From Pinus tabuliformis (Eukaryota > Streptophyta > Pinopsida > Pinales > Pinaceae): a stretch of DNA of 64,000 bases. The notes under the pieces were generated by a model. The model saw nothing but the letters and a program-made list of their open reading frames with translations, had not been told where the DNA came from and searched no databases. Below are positions 22,520 through 34,280 of the stretch, one piece after another. Made by a program: the position numbers and the translations under genes. Each line of letters begins with the position of its first letter. Position 1 is the first letter of the stretch. Location: positions 1,232,768,955-1,232,832,954 of the forward strand of contig CM062819.1 of NCBI GenBank assembly GCA_031772625.1, in the 5' to 3' direction.

Positions 22520-24601
22520 TGATGAACCCCATAAATGGGTAATTATATGGGCTCATTTTGCCTCCTAACATAGTTAAATCAACCATTCTCTTACCTTATT
22601 GCATGTTTTTTGATTATATTTATGCTTATGGAGTGAGTTGAGTTAGTTATGATGCCATGAGGTCTAATATGTGTTTAATGCAGATTTTTGTTGAATTTTG
22701 AAGACAAAGTCAAAGATTCAATGGACAATTAGCAGCAATAATTCAAATTGGAAAAAGGAGAGGATTTATAAGAGGGAATCCCCCTCATGTATTACTCCCC
22801 ACTTCAAATTCCCCTTCATACAACTCGTAGTACAAACAGCTAAATCAATGCACTAGGAGGCAGCCGAGCAAGTGGAAGATAAATTATGTTTATCTCGAGT
22901 TTTGGGAGCCAAGCCTCCCTGATTTTAAGGAAGCTGTTGGGAGCTTCAGTTGTATAAGTAGAGAGGCCTAGGGCCTCACTAGGGTCAAATTTTGGTCGGA
23001 TTTTTGTTGTACTTTTGCTATTGTAAAACTCTGCTCAACTTTGAGCTTACTTTTGGTGACAGTTTTATGTAATCCTATTACTGTTTTGAAAATAAATATG
23101 AGATCCTCTTTGTGCTAGCACTGAGTTACTTCAGAGGGCTGAAGCTCTTGTGTTAGGGCCCAATCCAAGCAGCCAAGCTCCTCTTGTTTGTATTTATATG
23201 CTTTGTCTCAGTTTATGGATTAGTTGTTGTTAAATGAATTTCTTTCTTGGTTAAGAGTAGGTTGCTTTTGATGATTTAGAAGGCTTTTTCCATTTGTGTT
23301 TTCTATAGCAATTTAAGCAGTGATAGAAAGAAGATTCAAAGGCTAGCAACAGTGCCTTGGCCTCTTTTCCTCCCTTTGGGACCATGAACTAAGGCAGAGA
23401 CCCTCTTGCTGCCCCAAAAACACAGATTTTCCTTCTCCATAGGATTTCTAGTGTTTGCAATTTGTTAGAAGGTTAATACTTTGCTTTAGATCTCTTCCAT
23501 CATGCTCACTTCTGTCTTTGCAATAAGTCTTCTTCCGTGCTTTTTTTCCTTGTAGCATTTTTTAGCATTTACTTCCATAGATCATAATTTAGACTAGCTT
23601 GATGCAAAATTCTGTTTTTTAGATGCACTCATTTCCTTGCTTGCTTGATCTCATTGGTTGATTGTCAGTTCTTTGGTAGTAGATCTCTCTTCATAGCAGG
23701 TCAGCCTATCAACCATCACATTCTCTCTTTGATCCCTGCCCTACAGGTCGCCCAAAGTTCACCTCAAATCTGCCTCAGTTTTCTGCATTTTTCCATAGGA
23801 CTTCTTCCTCTCTCCCAATCATCTTTCCCTCTCCTAGTGCTTCTTGGTGGACCCTAGGCACCCTAACACATCATCCCAACCATCATCTACCTTTTCCACC
23901 CACTCTCACACCCTCAAAACCTTCAAAACTACTCTTAGCCTCCTCCTGTAGACCTCCTGTAGATCCCCTGTGTCCTCCTGTAGATTTTCCTGTAGACCTT
24001 CTTTTGAAGGATGAGTGTGGGAAAAGCCTCCAAAAGGCCACCCGAGACCTCCTATGACCCATCCACACCATCCTACACCTCCTCAAACCCCAAGGTCACC
24101 CTTCAACACCACCTATTCGCTTCCACCTTCACACACAATAAAATACATGCATGTCAAATTCACATAAAAATCCAAAAAGATGTTTTTTGCTTATTTACTT
24201 TTAGAAATAGCTTGAGTAGATGTTGTTTACTTCCTTGAGTAGGTAATGGCATTCATTTCATGGTTTTCATAGTGCTTTCTGCAAAAATAGGATTAGTTGG
24301 TTAAGTAGGGTTTGCTAGGTTTACTTTACATTTCAGTCTTTCTTCTTTCTGCAAATAGAGTAGCCTCTGTAGAGTAATCTCTTCTTTCATCACATATAGA
24401 GCTTCTTCTGGAATCCATAGAAGTTGGCTTGAGCTCCTAGTGATCTTGCGCCAGCTGACCAAGTGACAGTCTGCAGTAGGAACTAGTACTTGTGCATACA
24501 ACATCGTCGCTTCCAAGTTTGTTACGAACTATTGGGTTGATAAGAGTAAAGTAGGTAACCAAGGAGTTGCAGCATTATTGCTGCAATACTGGTGCTCACC
24601 A
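22520..24601 (+). repeat. 3' LTR of the Athila-like element
   Basis: It matches 8769-10865 with scattered substitutions and one CCTGTAGA unit fewer in the short array at about 23941-24000. It ends CACCA and is followed by the TSD copy CTATA at 24602-24606. Confidence 0.92.
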
Positions 24602-24606
24602 CTATA

Positions 24607-27600
24607 CAAGACAAATGAACCACTGGCATATGTAGTGTTGATTGAGTATGTCCCCAGCCCATATGGTGTTACATATTCTCCCTCGCAAGTATGGGCTCCC
24701 ACGAGATCATCAAATAAACCAGCCTTCTCGACCCATTTGTGGAGTTCCTGTCATTCACCACATCTCAACATGCAACCACTGCATTAGTTATAATCATAGT
24801 ATCATAGAAAATAATTGACATGACAACTCTTGCATGTCATCATGATAACATAACACCATTGTTAATCACCACATTCTAAATAGTAAAAAAACTGCATACT
24901 CTTGTATGTCATAAAATCTGCATGCAATTACCACATGCTTCACCTTATGAAATACCATCATAAGTTATAACATCAACAGGTATTTATCAAAGATATATCA
25001 TGACATCACATAATAAATGAACCACATGTCAATATACATTTTATTGTAACATCATAATCCCTATGCATATCATATCCACCATGAACATACAACATCATAA
25101 TCCCTATGCATATCATATCCACCATGAACATACAACATCATAATCCCTATGCATATCATATCCACCATGAACATACAACATCATTATCATATCAAACTAA
25201 ATGAATAAGAACCACATGTGCATCATTATCCTCATACCATCATATCATGAAACATCATCAATATGAGAATCATCTCAATACTTATCAAATATATAATAAT
25301 AATACACTATAAACATTCTTATCATGATTCATTAGAAAAACGAATTTCATTTGCTTGTATAAACATTGAATACCAACTATGAACCAAGGTTATTCAAAAT
25401 CCATCTAGGGTGTTATCTCATCAGTACTCTTAGTGTCATGTTTTCATCAAGATACCAATCACTTTTCAATAATCATTTCTTGTTATTCCTATTAGTAAGT
25501 TAACCATTTACACCATAGGTATACTCATATAAGTACATCGTTAAATTTCAAATGAGCCTCATCATCTTGAGCCTTAATCTCTCGTTGGATATTCTTCCTT
25601 CTCCAAATAAATTTTAGTGAAATTCGTTGTTAGGATATTACCATTTGTACAATCATTTAAATCATCAATATCAAGTTAAAATTCCATGAACACTATACAT
25701 ATTTTTCTTATCCAAATAGCACACATACCCTTGGTCATCCTTATTTAAATCTTATGTCATGCTTAATCCACCTGCCCGAGGGTTTGTTGTCCCCTGGTGA
25801 TCTATCCATCACTCACATAATTGCCATTGTTCTTCCTAAAAGATTTTCTTATCTCATCAAGTTCCCTCTTGATCTCTTTTATTGTAGATCCACTCATCTT
25901 CAAGTTGGACTAGGGATTCTTCCACTTTAGTTATCACTTGTTAAATCTTTAGTTTAGAATTTTCTAAATCTTTAGTTTAGAATTTGAAATTATTGGAACC
26001 ACTACCACTATTATCATCCATGAAAGATTTGGTATTCCTGCTGTGTTTGGAAATAACTTTTGTCAATACTAATGTTACACTAATAAGTTATTTTATATGA
26101 AGTAATAAATAGATCACCATTCCACTTGGAGTGACATCTATTCAAGTACACCCTTTATTAGTTGATTCTCACTTCTTTTGTCAATTTATGTGTAATCCTT
26201 CTCAAAGCCTCATTATAGGATTTCTAACTATATTTCTTCCTAGGCTTCATGCTCAATGTTTTCTCATTAGTCTACATACCGTATTTCTTTTTCCAAAAGT
26301 CAAACAATCATTATCCTTGAAACGTTTTCCTATTTTATCACTTATCATTTGTTACCAAATAAAAGTGCTCACAACTTCATACCTCAATACTTCTAAATTA
26401 TATAGCTCATCACTTTGATTGTTAGCAATCATGTTTATAAATCCACTCATTTGTATCCTTAAGATAACTTTCTTCTTGATAGAATCACTCCTTCACTTCC
26501 TCATACCGAATATTCATAGATATATTTTTATTTTCTCCAATAGTCTTAATTTCCTAATGCGCCATGTCTACTAGCTTCAAAGGTGGAAATATCATTATGG
26601 TTTCTTTTTCTCCTATCTTAAATGCATAAAATTGTTACACTTGGAAATGTTGTTGCTGCTCCTCTACTCACATAATTTATCTTCTTCCAACCGACCAATT
26701 TTATTGTGGATTTACTTCTTTAATCCAATGTTGTCATACATTTCAGGGCCCTTGTAAATTCAATTTTATTAGTTGATTGTCAATGTTCCTTCCTTATGTG
26801 CATCATCCTTAAATCAAATTTATAGTGATTCTCATCATGTTCTTATATAGAAATAATTATATGATTCCACAACCATTTGCTACCAAGTTTTTTTTTTCTT
26901 TGAAGAATATGTTTAGATTACCAAGCTATGACTTCCAAAATCTTCCATTATGTTCTAAAAAGGGCTACCCGTTCTTATTGATTTATTACCCTTGTTGTGG
27001 CACTTTCACTCAGCTACCTTAAGTATCTATCAATAAATTCTTCTTCTTTTTTCACCTCATTAGTCTAAGTTGGTCATTGTTATGGGGGTTAACATTCATT
27101 GTCATTTATTTATTTTTTCTAAATTCCTCCTTATTCTTCCTATGAACTTCATAGTTCATGCCCATAACATAAGTCAAGTGTGTTCTTGATTTATGAACAC
27201 CAACACATTATATAAAGTGCATCAAATGGTGATATCACCCCCCTTCCACGAAAATTATAAGTTGCCCCTGCTTCTTCCCCATCTTAATTTTTCAAGATTA
27301 TATTGTGACTATGAGTTTAATATATCCTCCTCCTTCTGAGTTGGTTTTAGTTACAAGTATACCATTCATTATTCTCATTAGAAAATGTGCAAATTCCTCC
27401 TCTTTCCTTCCTCCACATTGCTAATGTTGGAAATCAAACATAGAAACCTTCCTTTTTTTCTTAAGATTGTTGTCTATTTATATATCTTTTTCCACCATGT
27501 TATTGTAATAATAGACTTACTATTCTCCCAAAGCCAGTTTCTTGCTATCTTAGGTTTATACTCATTACTTCCATGAAATTGCACCCTTATTTCCTCACAT

Positions 27601-28600
27601 ATACGCCAAATAGCTATTGTCTCTTTAATTCCCATATGATCAAAACTAGTTTTGCATGTTCATGTCAAGCTTTTAGTTTTACATTATTAAGAACATGATA
27701 TGCATGTCGATTTCTTCATGGATTCATCAGTACATGTCTACTACCATAATTTCATTATCTCCTTTATGAAAATCATCATGCTATAGGGAGCATATAGAAG
27801 GGTGCCATTTTTTTTTCTTCTTTTGTTTTGTTTTGGACATATCATTATATCCCTATGTTTTACAATAAGCGTGCCCTAACCTCAACCACCTATCCAATTC
27901 AATAATGACCTAATGTTTAAATATCATATTATCAAGTTAATATATATTAAACTATATCATTTAGATTTTTATAATTTTCCCGTATAATAAAATTAAATTT
28001 ATTTCGTATTTTTTTTATATACAATCATATCACGTATAAGCTCTCTTTTTTGGGATACTTTTTAAAGGGAAAATGCCATCGGGTTTGATTTACTTATTAT
28101 GTTTGCTCATGTACTTTGATTTTGATTTTCTTACTTATTATAAAAAGGACCTCTTTAGTTAGATTAATGGAAATATAAAAGTATATAAATACAAAAACTA
28201 TATTTATATTTAAACAAGAACTAAAAATCCTCATTTCAATTAAACTCATACCATTTTTTATTTTTCTGTTTTTACAAGTTATTTCCAACTATACAACGAA
28301 GTTATAAAGAAGGATGCCTCATTGTGCATGTTGATCATCAAGTGATTTTTTAGGGCAATATTTTAAAAGTTATAATATTCTAAAACTACTTCCGCTTTGC
28401 GGACAAAAGGATAACTTAGGTTGCTGAAATGCATTAATTTTCAGTTTTTTTGGCACATTATAATTACTAATTTAAAAAAAATACAAATAAAAAAAATTAG
28501 GTCATAAATTTAATTTTCAAAATTTTACTTTCTTTTCATCATTGTATTGGAAACATGTTTGCGGAGCAAGCGAGGGTAAGGTGAGAAGTTGATGGTAACA
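24607..28600 (-). other. AT-rich interior of the minus-strand element, no gene recognised
   Basis: About 4 kb, mostly AT-rich. I looked on both strands for gag-pol motifs (aspartic protease DSG/DTG, reverse transcriptase YVDD/YLDD, integrase HHCC) and found none that can be supported. The open frames are all under about 100 codons and low in complexity. A 43-bp tandem repeat lies at 25047-25185. The stretch may be a heavily decayed coding region of the element or unrelated DNA. Confidence 0.5.
25047..25185. repeat. 43-bp tandem repeat, three copies
   Basis: Three near-perfect copies of a 43-bp unit containing AATCCCTATGCATATCATAT and CCACCATGAACATACAA lie head to tail. Perfect identity between units suggests recent slippage or unequal exchange. 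Confidence 0.88.
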
Positions 28601-30170
28601 TGTTGTGATTAGTTGTGTTGGGCCTTGGTTTACGAAACGCTATAATAGTTTGATATCCTGAGCATATCAATGATGACGTGAGAGCGAGACCCAATATGTA
28701 ATACTTTTTTTTTCTTTACCACTAAAAAGCCATATTGAGTGATGGGCCTTGGATCTTTCACTGGTGTTCCATAACTAGCATTTGCACCAGATGTTGCAAA
28801 GAAAACGCCGTAAGGCATAAAGTGTGGAAATCCATTATCCATGTAGTGTGTGCATTATTCAACAAGGTGGATCTCTTTAAATTTGTTGCAAACATTTATG
28901 TTATTGCATTGCTAATTTATTTAGAATCTACTACTACCTCCTCTTCTTGGAATATTAAATTTCTTATCACCCCATGATGACAATCCCTCTAATTATTGGA
29001 ATCAAAATTTTTTCCACTTTAGTGGGTTTACCGTCAACCTAAAAAAACATGAATTTGAGTTACTCAACTAAAAAGAAATTGCTAAATTGCTATTTATCAT
29101 GTTTTGAGTAAAAACAATTAATAACTCATATTTACAACCCTTGAAATATTTACAACCTTTTAAGTCTTGTATTTATAACTCATATTTATAACCCTTTAAA
29201 ATGAAACTAACTATCTATATTTTTATTAATAATAAAAAGAATCTTCTTTATAAAACTGACACTCACATGCTACTCCTATTGAAAAGGAATCAATACTCTT
29301 TGATAAGCAATATTCTTTGATAAGCAAGGAAAGCATTATACTCGACCTCAGGGAACTCAGTGGGAAAAATTATCAATAACTAGTTAATATTGATTTGCAT
29401 CAATTTCTTCTCGTCCAACCAGCAATTAAAATCCATCCCCTGCCACTGCAACAATAATACACCATATATCACCTTCCCATTATAACTGAGAATGAGCTGC
29501 AAGTAACTGTGAGAACGCGGATGCCTCATAAGCATGGAGTTAAGTTTGATCCCTGAGCTTTGCTATAATCCTCAACTGTAGAAATATTGAAATTTTTAAG
29601 AAGACTGGCCATTTCATAAGCAGCTGACTTGACAGCAGAGTTTGTCTGTTGCTGAGTCCCAATCATAGAGATGTCTATATGAGTTATGTCAATGTCTAAG
29701 TAGAGCTGTTGAATATGGAATGTCGGTGTAAGTCCTCATCTCTGTCCAACTTATGTCAAAGCAAGGATGCTACATAGGACGAAAGAATTGGTTAATCGGT
29801 TGTGGATGATGGCATTTTTCCTAGAAAATGCAATATCTCCTTCATTGATTTCAAAACTCCATTGCTTCACGTGTGCCTATCTTCTCAGGCTTTCATATTG
29901 ATAAAAACAACGTAGAAAATTTTGGTTGAGTTAGTTTCAAACCATAAAATCTACCCCAACTTCATCTAATGGGCTTGTAATATAGCCTTCTTTCCCACAT
30001 TTTCTTGATTATAAAATAATGTCAAAGTAAAACGAGAGTTAGAAATATTTTTCAACAATAGTCACTTGCATCAGATGATTATTATCTCGCTTGGTTTTCA
30101 TCCTTATGGCTTAATATGGACGGACCATTTTCTGAAAGATTAGGAAAGCCTACTGTGTCTTTGAAAGATC
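28601..30170. other. Unassigned interior, possible traces of unrecognised coding sequence on the minus strand
   Basis: Two minus-strand stretches look coding-like but match no family that I know. One at 28842-28690 contains PHFMPYGVFFATSGANASYG. Another at about 29740-29530 contains AAYEMASLLKNFNISTVEDY and ends in a stop. Neither has a clear start, domain or splice context. The end of this segment (about 29850-30150) is a direct repeat of about 32290-32600. Confidence 0.35.
29850..30150. repeat. ~300-bp direct repeat flanking the C2 fragment (left copy)
   Basis: The sequence from TTCAAAACTCCATTGCTTCA through TTGAGTTAGTTTCAAACC, TCTAATGGGCTTGTAATATA and GGCTTAATATGGAC recurs at about 32290-32600 with few changes. 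The start unit is additionally tandemly repeated in the right copy. The two copies bracket the C2-domain gene fragment in the same orientation. Confidence 0.82.
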
Positions 30171-30234
30171 GATTTGATTAATGGACATAAGTTAAAAATG
30201 CAGCGATCATCCTGTAAACAAATATATATACTCT

Positions 30235-30775
30235 ATATATATCAAAGCAGCAGACTAAAGGCACTGAATTTGCCCATTTCAGACTCATATATGATATATC
30301 TATTCAAATGTTTACATAAACCAATATTTCATCCACAGTGGCTAAGAGTAGTATATATCAAAGACTGAAGGCACTGAAATTGCCCAATTCACTCATATAT
30401 CTACTCAAATTTCTACACAAACCAATATTTCATTCACAGTGGCTAAGAGTATATATCAAAGTAGCAGACTGAAGGCACTAAACTTGCCCATTTGAGACTT
30501 ATATATCTATTCAAATTTTTAAACAAACCAATATGTGATCCACAGTGGCTAAGAGTATCTATCAAAGTAGCAGACTGAAGGCACTGAACATGCCCATTGC
30601 AAAATTCAGACTCATATCTATTCAAACTTTTACACAAACCAATGTTCATCCACATAGGCTAAGAATATATATCGAAGTAGCAGATTGAAGGCACTGAACT
30701 TGCCCTTTTCAGATTCATATATCTATTCAAACTTTTACATAAACCAGTCTTTCATCCACAGTGGCTCGTGATTTT
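30235..30775. repeat. Degenerate tandem repeat, ~110-118-bp unit, about five copies
   Basis: Units carry the words TATATCAAAG(C/T)AGCAGACT, GAAGGCACTGAA, TTGCCCATTTCAGACTCATA, AAACCAAT and CATCCACAGTGGCTAAGAGT. Copies differ by small indels and substitutions. The array lies immediately downstream (minus sense) of the C2-domain gene fragment. Confidence 0.82.
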
Positions 30776-30889
30776 CAAAATTTTTATGTATGCCATAATA
30801 AGCACTTCACGAATCAACTAGGAATTGAAGGCACTTGCACAAAGAATATAATAACAGAAAACCAACATATTCTTGCACAATAATATTAT

Positions 30890-31745
30890 TGATGATAACA
30901 CTATGCATAAATTACTATTGCTTTGTTGTAAGCCACAGCAGGATCTTGATCTTCCTTGGCACAAATGTTACTGTCAGATGGATTGAGATGAATTTTTGCA
31001 GCTCCATTCTTCAATCCAACTTTATTCCTTTTCAATTTTGGGGCCATGAGAATCTGATAGCAGCCAACAAGTTTCTTCTTCTCCTTCTCAACCATCTCAC
31101 CACCATCTTTCTGCTTTTCTTGATCTTTGCCCTATTCCTTGCATGCACTACTGTTGAAGTCTTGACAGTGGGATTGTTGTTCTTGGGCATCAACAACATT
31201 ATTAGGTTTAATGGACAGTAATTTTCTCACAAATCAAGGCCTGGGTTCGATAGGATTCCCCATCAAATCTCTGAAACCCACAACCCCCCAGTTGCAGGGA
31301 TGAATCTGTTCATTCTGTGAAGATCTACTCCATCAAGAATCATGGTGCCAAGGTTGAGAATGCCCTGTGGGTGACCAGAAGGATGACGGACCTGCAGTGC
31401 CAAGAAACTCATCCCACTGAAATCTGTGCTCCCGTAGCCCTTGAGGAGAGTGGAAAGCAAGACCCTCACAGTGCCTAGCAGGGTATCCCTGAGGTAACCC
31501 ATGCAGTATATCTCCATCATCACAGCAGAGGTTTCACACCGGAGCAAACTCTCTTCCACTCTAAATATGGCCTTGTCGTTCCAAGTAGGGTTTGCGCCCC
31601 CTGTTCTGTCAATTTGCGTCGTCAGTTTTTTCTCGAAATTGATCCATACAACACAGTAGGTCTGCATCATGCCAAAAAGATGCATCTCCTTCAGATCTTG
31701 AGTTGAGATGATGTTAAGCTCCAGATGTGTGTAAGCTTCCCCCAT
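30890..31745 (-). pseudogene. C2-domain protein gene fragment (plant SRC2/BAP-like type)
   Basis: The minus-strand frame from ATG 31745 gives 160 codons to a TGA at about 31263. Residues 6-60 read like a plant C2 domain: LELNIISTQDLKEMHLFG, then YCVVWI and NPTWND. A second part, FLALQVRHPSGHPQGILNLG (about 114-133), is the conserved C-terminal piece of small plant C2 proteins. Such proteins bind phospholipid membranes, often with Ca2+, and act in stress and defence signalling. Near residue 156 the frame shifts: the alternative frame continues VGFRDLMGNP before a stop, and traces continue to about 30900 (MVEKEKKKLVGC). It is a fragment inside a retroelement with a frameshift, so probably not functional. 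The exact family member is uncertain. Confidence 0.75.
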
Positions 31746-32076
31746 GATGTAGAGTGAATTTACTGCACAAGGAAATGCAATATTCAGAGACCACCCTGAT
31801 TGAAATTACAGGAGAAGAAACGCCATGAATGAAATCTTTTGAAATCTGAACATTGTATAGAACTAACTTATAAGACAAAACACATCATAGACTCTCTAGC
31901 TCATGATGATGAAAGCAAATGGAAATCAGTGCAGAAGGCCACCCCAAATGGTCATGATCGAAGCCAAGAAGCAGAAAAACCCATTCATAGATACAACAAT
32001 AATGGAACAAACAAAAACAAATTTGTACCAAATCCATTTGTTGTTTCATTTTAGAATTTTATTGTTGTGATTTCCA

Positions 32077-32400
32077 TTTCAAAACTCCATTACTTCACCT
32101 GCACCTATAGTCTCAGGCTCTCATATTCATAAAAACAATGTACAAAATTTTGCTCGAGTTAGTTTTAGATTATAAAATCTACCCATTTCAAAACTCCATT
32201 GCTTCACCTGCACCTATCTTCTCAGAATCTCATATTGATAAAAGCAATGTAGAAAATTTTGGTTGTTAGTGTTAGACTATAAAATCTACCCATTTCAAAA
32301 CTCCATTGCTTCACTTGCACCTATCTTCTCAGGCTTTCATATTGATAAAAATAATGTAGAAAATTTCAGTTGAGTTAGTTTCAAACCATAAAATCTACCC
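32077..32400. repeat. ~105-bp tandem repeat, three copies
   Basis: Copies begin at about 32077, 32185 and 32290 with CATTTCAAAACTCCATT(A/G)C and share CTTCACCTGCACCTAT, TCATATT(C/G)ATAAAA and AAAATCTACCC. The third copy runs into the ~300-bp direct repeat shared with 29850-30150. Confidence 0.8.
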
Positions 32401-32600
32401 CAACTTCATCTAATGGGCTTGTAATATAGCCTTCTTTCCCACATTTTCTTGATTATAAAATAATGTCAAAGTAAAACGAGAGTTAGAAATATTTTTCAAC
32501 AATAGTCACTTGCATCAGCTGATTATTATCTCGCTTGGTTTTCATCCTTATGGCTTAATATGGACAGACCATTTTCTGCAAGATTAGGAAAGCCTTGTGA
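32290..32600. repeat. ~300-bp direct repeat flanking the C2 fragment (right copy)
   Basis: This is the partner of 29850-30150. Both copies keep the same order and orientation, about 2.45 kb apart, and the C2 gene fragment lies between them. Confidence 0.82.
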
Positions 32601-32975
32601 ATCCTTTAGTTTCAAAGTAATTCTTTCAGATCACTTGCCTATCTATCTGAAGTCTAGACCTCTCAAACGAAGAGGCCTAAAAACATACCCTTTTCATTTG
32701 AACAGCTGCAGTTTGGAAACCCAGAAATAGAAAATAAAATCCAGTATTATTGAAATGAAGACACTCACATTACATGAACAAAAATGTGAAGTTTCAAAGT
32801 AATTCTTTCAGATCACTTGCCTATCTATCTGGAATCTAGACCTCTCAAACGAAGAGGACTAAAAACATACCATTTTCATTTGAACAGCTACAGTTTGGCA
32901 ACCCAGACATAGAAAATAAAATCCAGTATTAGTGAAATGAAGACATTCACATTACATGAACAAAAATGTGAATCC
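32600..32975. repeat. ~190-bp tandem duplication
   Basis: Two head-to-tail copies (about 32604-32790 and 32791-32975) share GTTTCAAAGTAATTCTTTCA, GATCACTTGCCTATCTATCT and CTCTCAAACGAAGAGG. Each ends near ACATGAACAAAAATGTGAA. No coding signal is visible. Confidence 0.85.
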
Positions 32976-33104
32976 TTTCTAAGAAGCTTCAAAATGTAAA
33001 GGAAAAAGCGGAACAACTATGTTTTTGTAAACATATTCAAAAGAAACATGAACTGGAGATAGAGATGGTTAGTGTTGTAAAAGAAAAGGAATTGATATTG
33101 TGGC

Positions 33105-33425
33105 TTGAAAACGACAGATGCTTCCTTTATACTTTTTAAGTGCCAAGCATAAACCACCTTCCAATCTAAGGAAGGATAACAGTACGTACAAGGAAGACCA
33201 CAGATGCTTCCTTTATACTTCAATTGTCAAGCATTAACCAACATTCATAAGGTAGGTGCTTCCATAGACTCTATCTGATCATGTGACCAACCAGCCCAAC
33301 TTAATAGCCATGACAACATCAACAGATCAGTGGCCCCTTTTCGGGGCCACACCAGCCCAACTTAACAGCCATGACAGCATCAGCTGATTAGTGGCCCCTT
33401 ATGGGGCCACACCAGCCCACCTTTG
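33105..33425. repeat. Two short direct repeats in unassigned DNA
   Basis: CAGATGCTTCCTTTATACTT occurs at about 33115 and 33202, each followed by a similar AAGCATTAACCA-like tail. Next, a ~69-bp unit holding CCAGCCCAACTTAA(T/C)AGCCATGAC and GTGGCCCCTTNNGGGGCCAC occurs twice at about 33290-33420. The latter word is a strong inverted repeat (GTGGCCCC...GGGGCCAC) and could form a hairpin. Confidence 0.7.
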
Positions 33426-33539
33426 GGCAAACCACTATGTAAGGAATTTAAAACTTGGTGGAAACTGTAGCAGCAAGCCACTTTCACCTACCCATCTTGT
33501 CTCTCATGGCTAGTCTTCAAATGAATAGAGGAAAGATTA

Positions 33540-34280
33540 CCGAGTCATGAACTTTTAAATGAGGGCATATTATCAAAAACCTTGAATGAGACTCATGAGA
33601 ATCTATAAAAGAAAAGAAGAAGTCAGACATGCCTCACTTAGTGGTTGATACAGTGCTTAACCACATTAATCACCCTCGTTCAAATACTGGAAGGCATAAA
33701 GCCCTGCGTTATTAAAAAGTTCATGAGTTTGATAGGGTTCAAATTCAAAAAGATAAGAAAAAGGAGGTATTCTGTAGACAGAAGTCAATAATTCAATGGC
33801 TTAAAGATGGTGGAAGAAGCGGTACCCATTTCCTTAAAACCACTTAGAATAGAAGGGTTTATAATAAAATTTTTGTAATAGAATACCAGACAACACAGTA
33901 GTAACTCAAATCTGCAAGGAAATCTACTTCAACCTCTACTGACGATGCCGGTTGCTGAAGAAGAAATACAGGATGTTGTTTCCCCAAGAGAAGAATAAGC
34001 CTCCTGGGATTGAATGGGTTCCCAACTCTATCTTCCTCATAATATGTGGCTTTTAAATAATGTTAATATTCTTGGAGCAAAAAAAGAATCTACGAACTCT
34101 GGCAGAATAATGGAATTTCTACCTTCCTGAATGCCCATCGCAAATAATGAGGGAGATTTAAACTGGACTATTTTAGACCAATCTCCTTGTATAATACTTC
34201 AATACAAGATTATCGCCAAGGCCCAAATCTAGTCTCCCACCTGAATTGTTAATCAAGTTCAGGAGGGGTAACGATATGTT
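33540..34280 (+). pseudogene. L1-type LINE fragment (endonuclease/reverse transcriptase junction)
   Basis: Pieces of a plant L1 reverse-transcriptase ORF can be read in changing frames on the plus strand. A segment with FCRQKSIIQWLKDGGRSGTH (about 33772-33826) resembles the FWRQKSR..WLKEGDRNTKFFH block upstream of the RT. A PVAEEEIQDVV piece (about 33950) is the usual segment before the APGPDGF motif. A piece reading ILQYKIIAKA (about 34190-34225) followed by VNQVQ matches the NTIYKIIAKVLANRLK...QVQ region. Several frameshifts and stops are present, and the palm active site is missing. It is an old truncated fragment inside the minus-strand element. Confidence 0.6.

Larger units (their letters stand above)
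8769..24601 (+). mobile_element. Athila/Tat-like Ty3/gypsy element, non-autonomous, interrupted by a copia element
   Basis: LTRs of 2097 bp (8769-10865) and 2082 bp (22520-24601) start TGATGAACCCC, end CTCACCA and are bounded by CTATA. After the left LTR lies TAGCGCCATTGCCGGGGAAG, close to the primer site TGGCGCC(G/A)TTGCCGGGGA that is typical of plant Athila/Tat/Ogre elements. The interior holds a gag-like region (11230-12680) and, downstream of a nested copia element, a second long ORF remnant (20104-22432). I see no protease, reverse transcriptase, RNase H or integrase. Without the copia insertion it would be about 10.36 kb. It is best read as a non-autonomous element that depended on a partner's pol. 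Confidence 0.9.

Noticed and set aside
25047-25185. CRISPR-like array
   Set aside because: Units are contiguous with no unique spacers, and the context is a plant genome.
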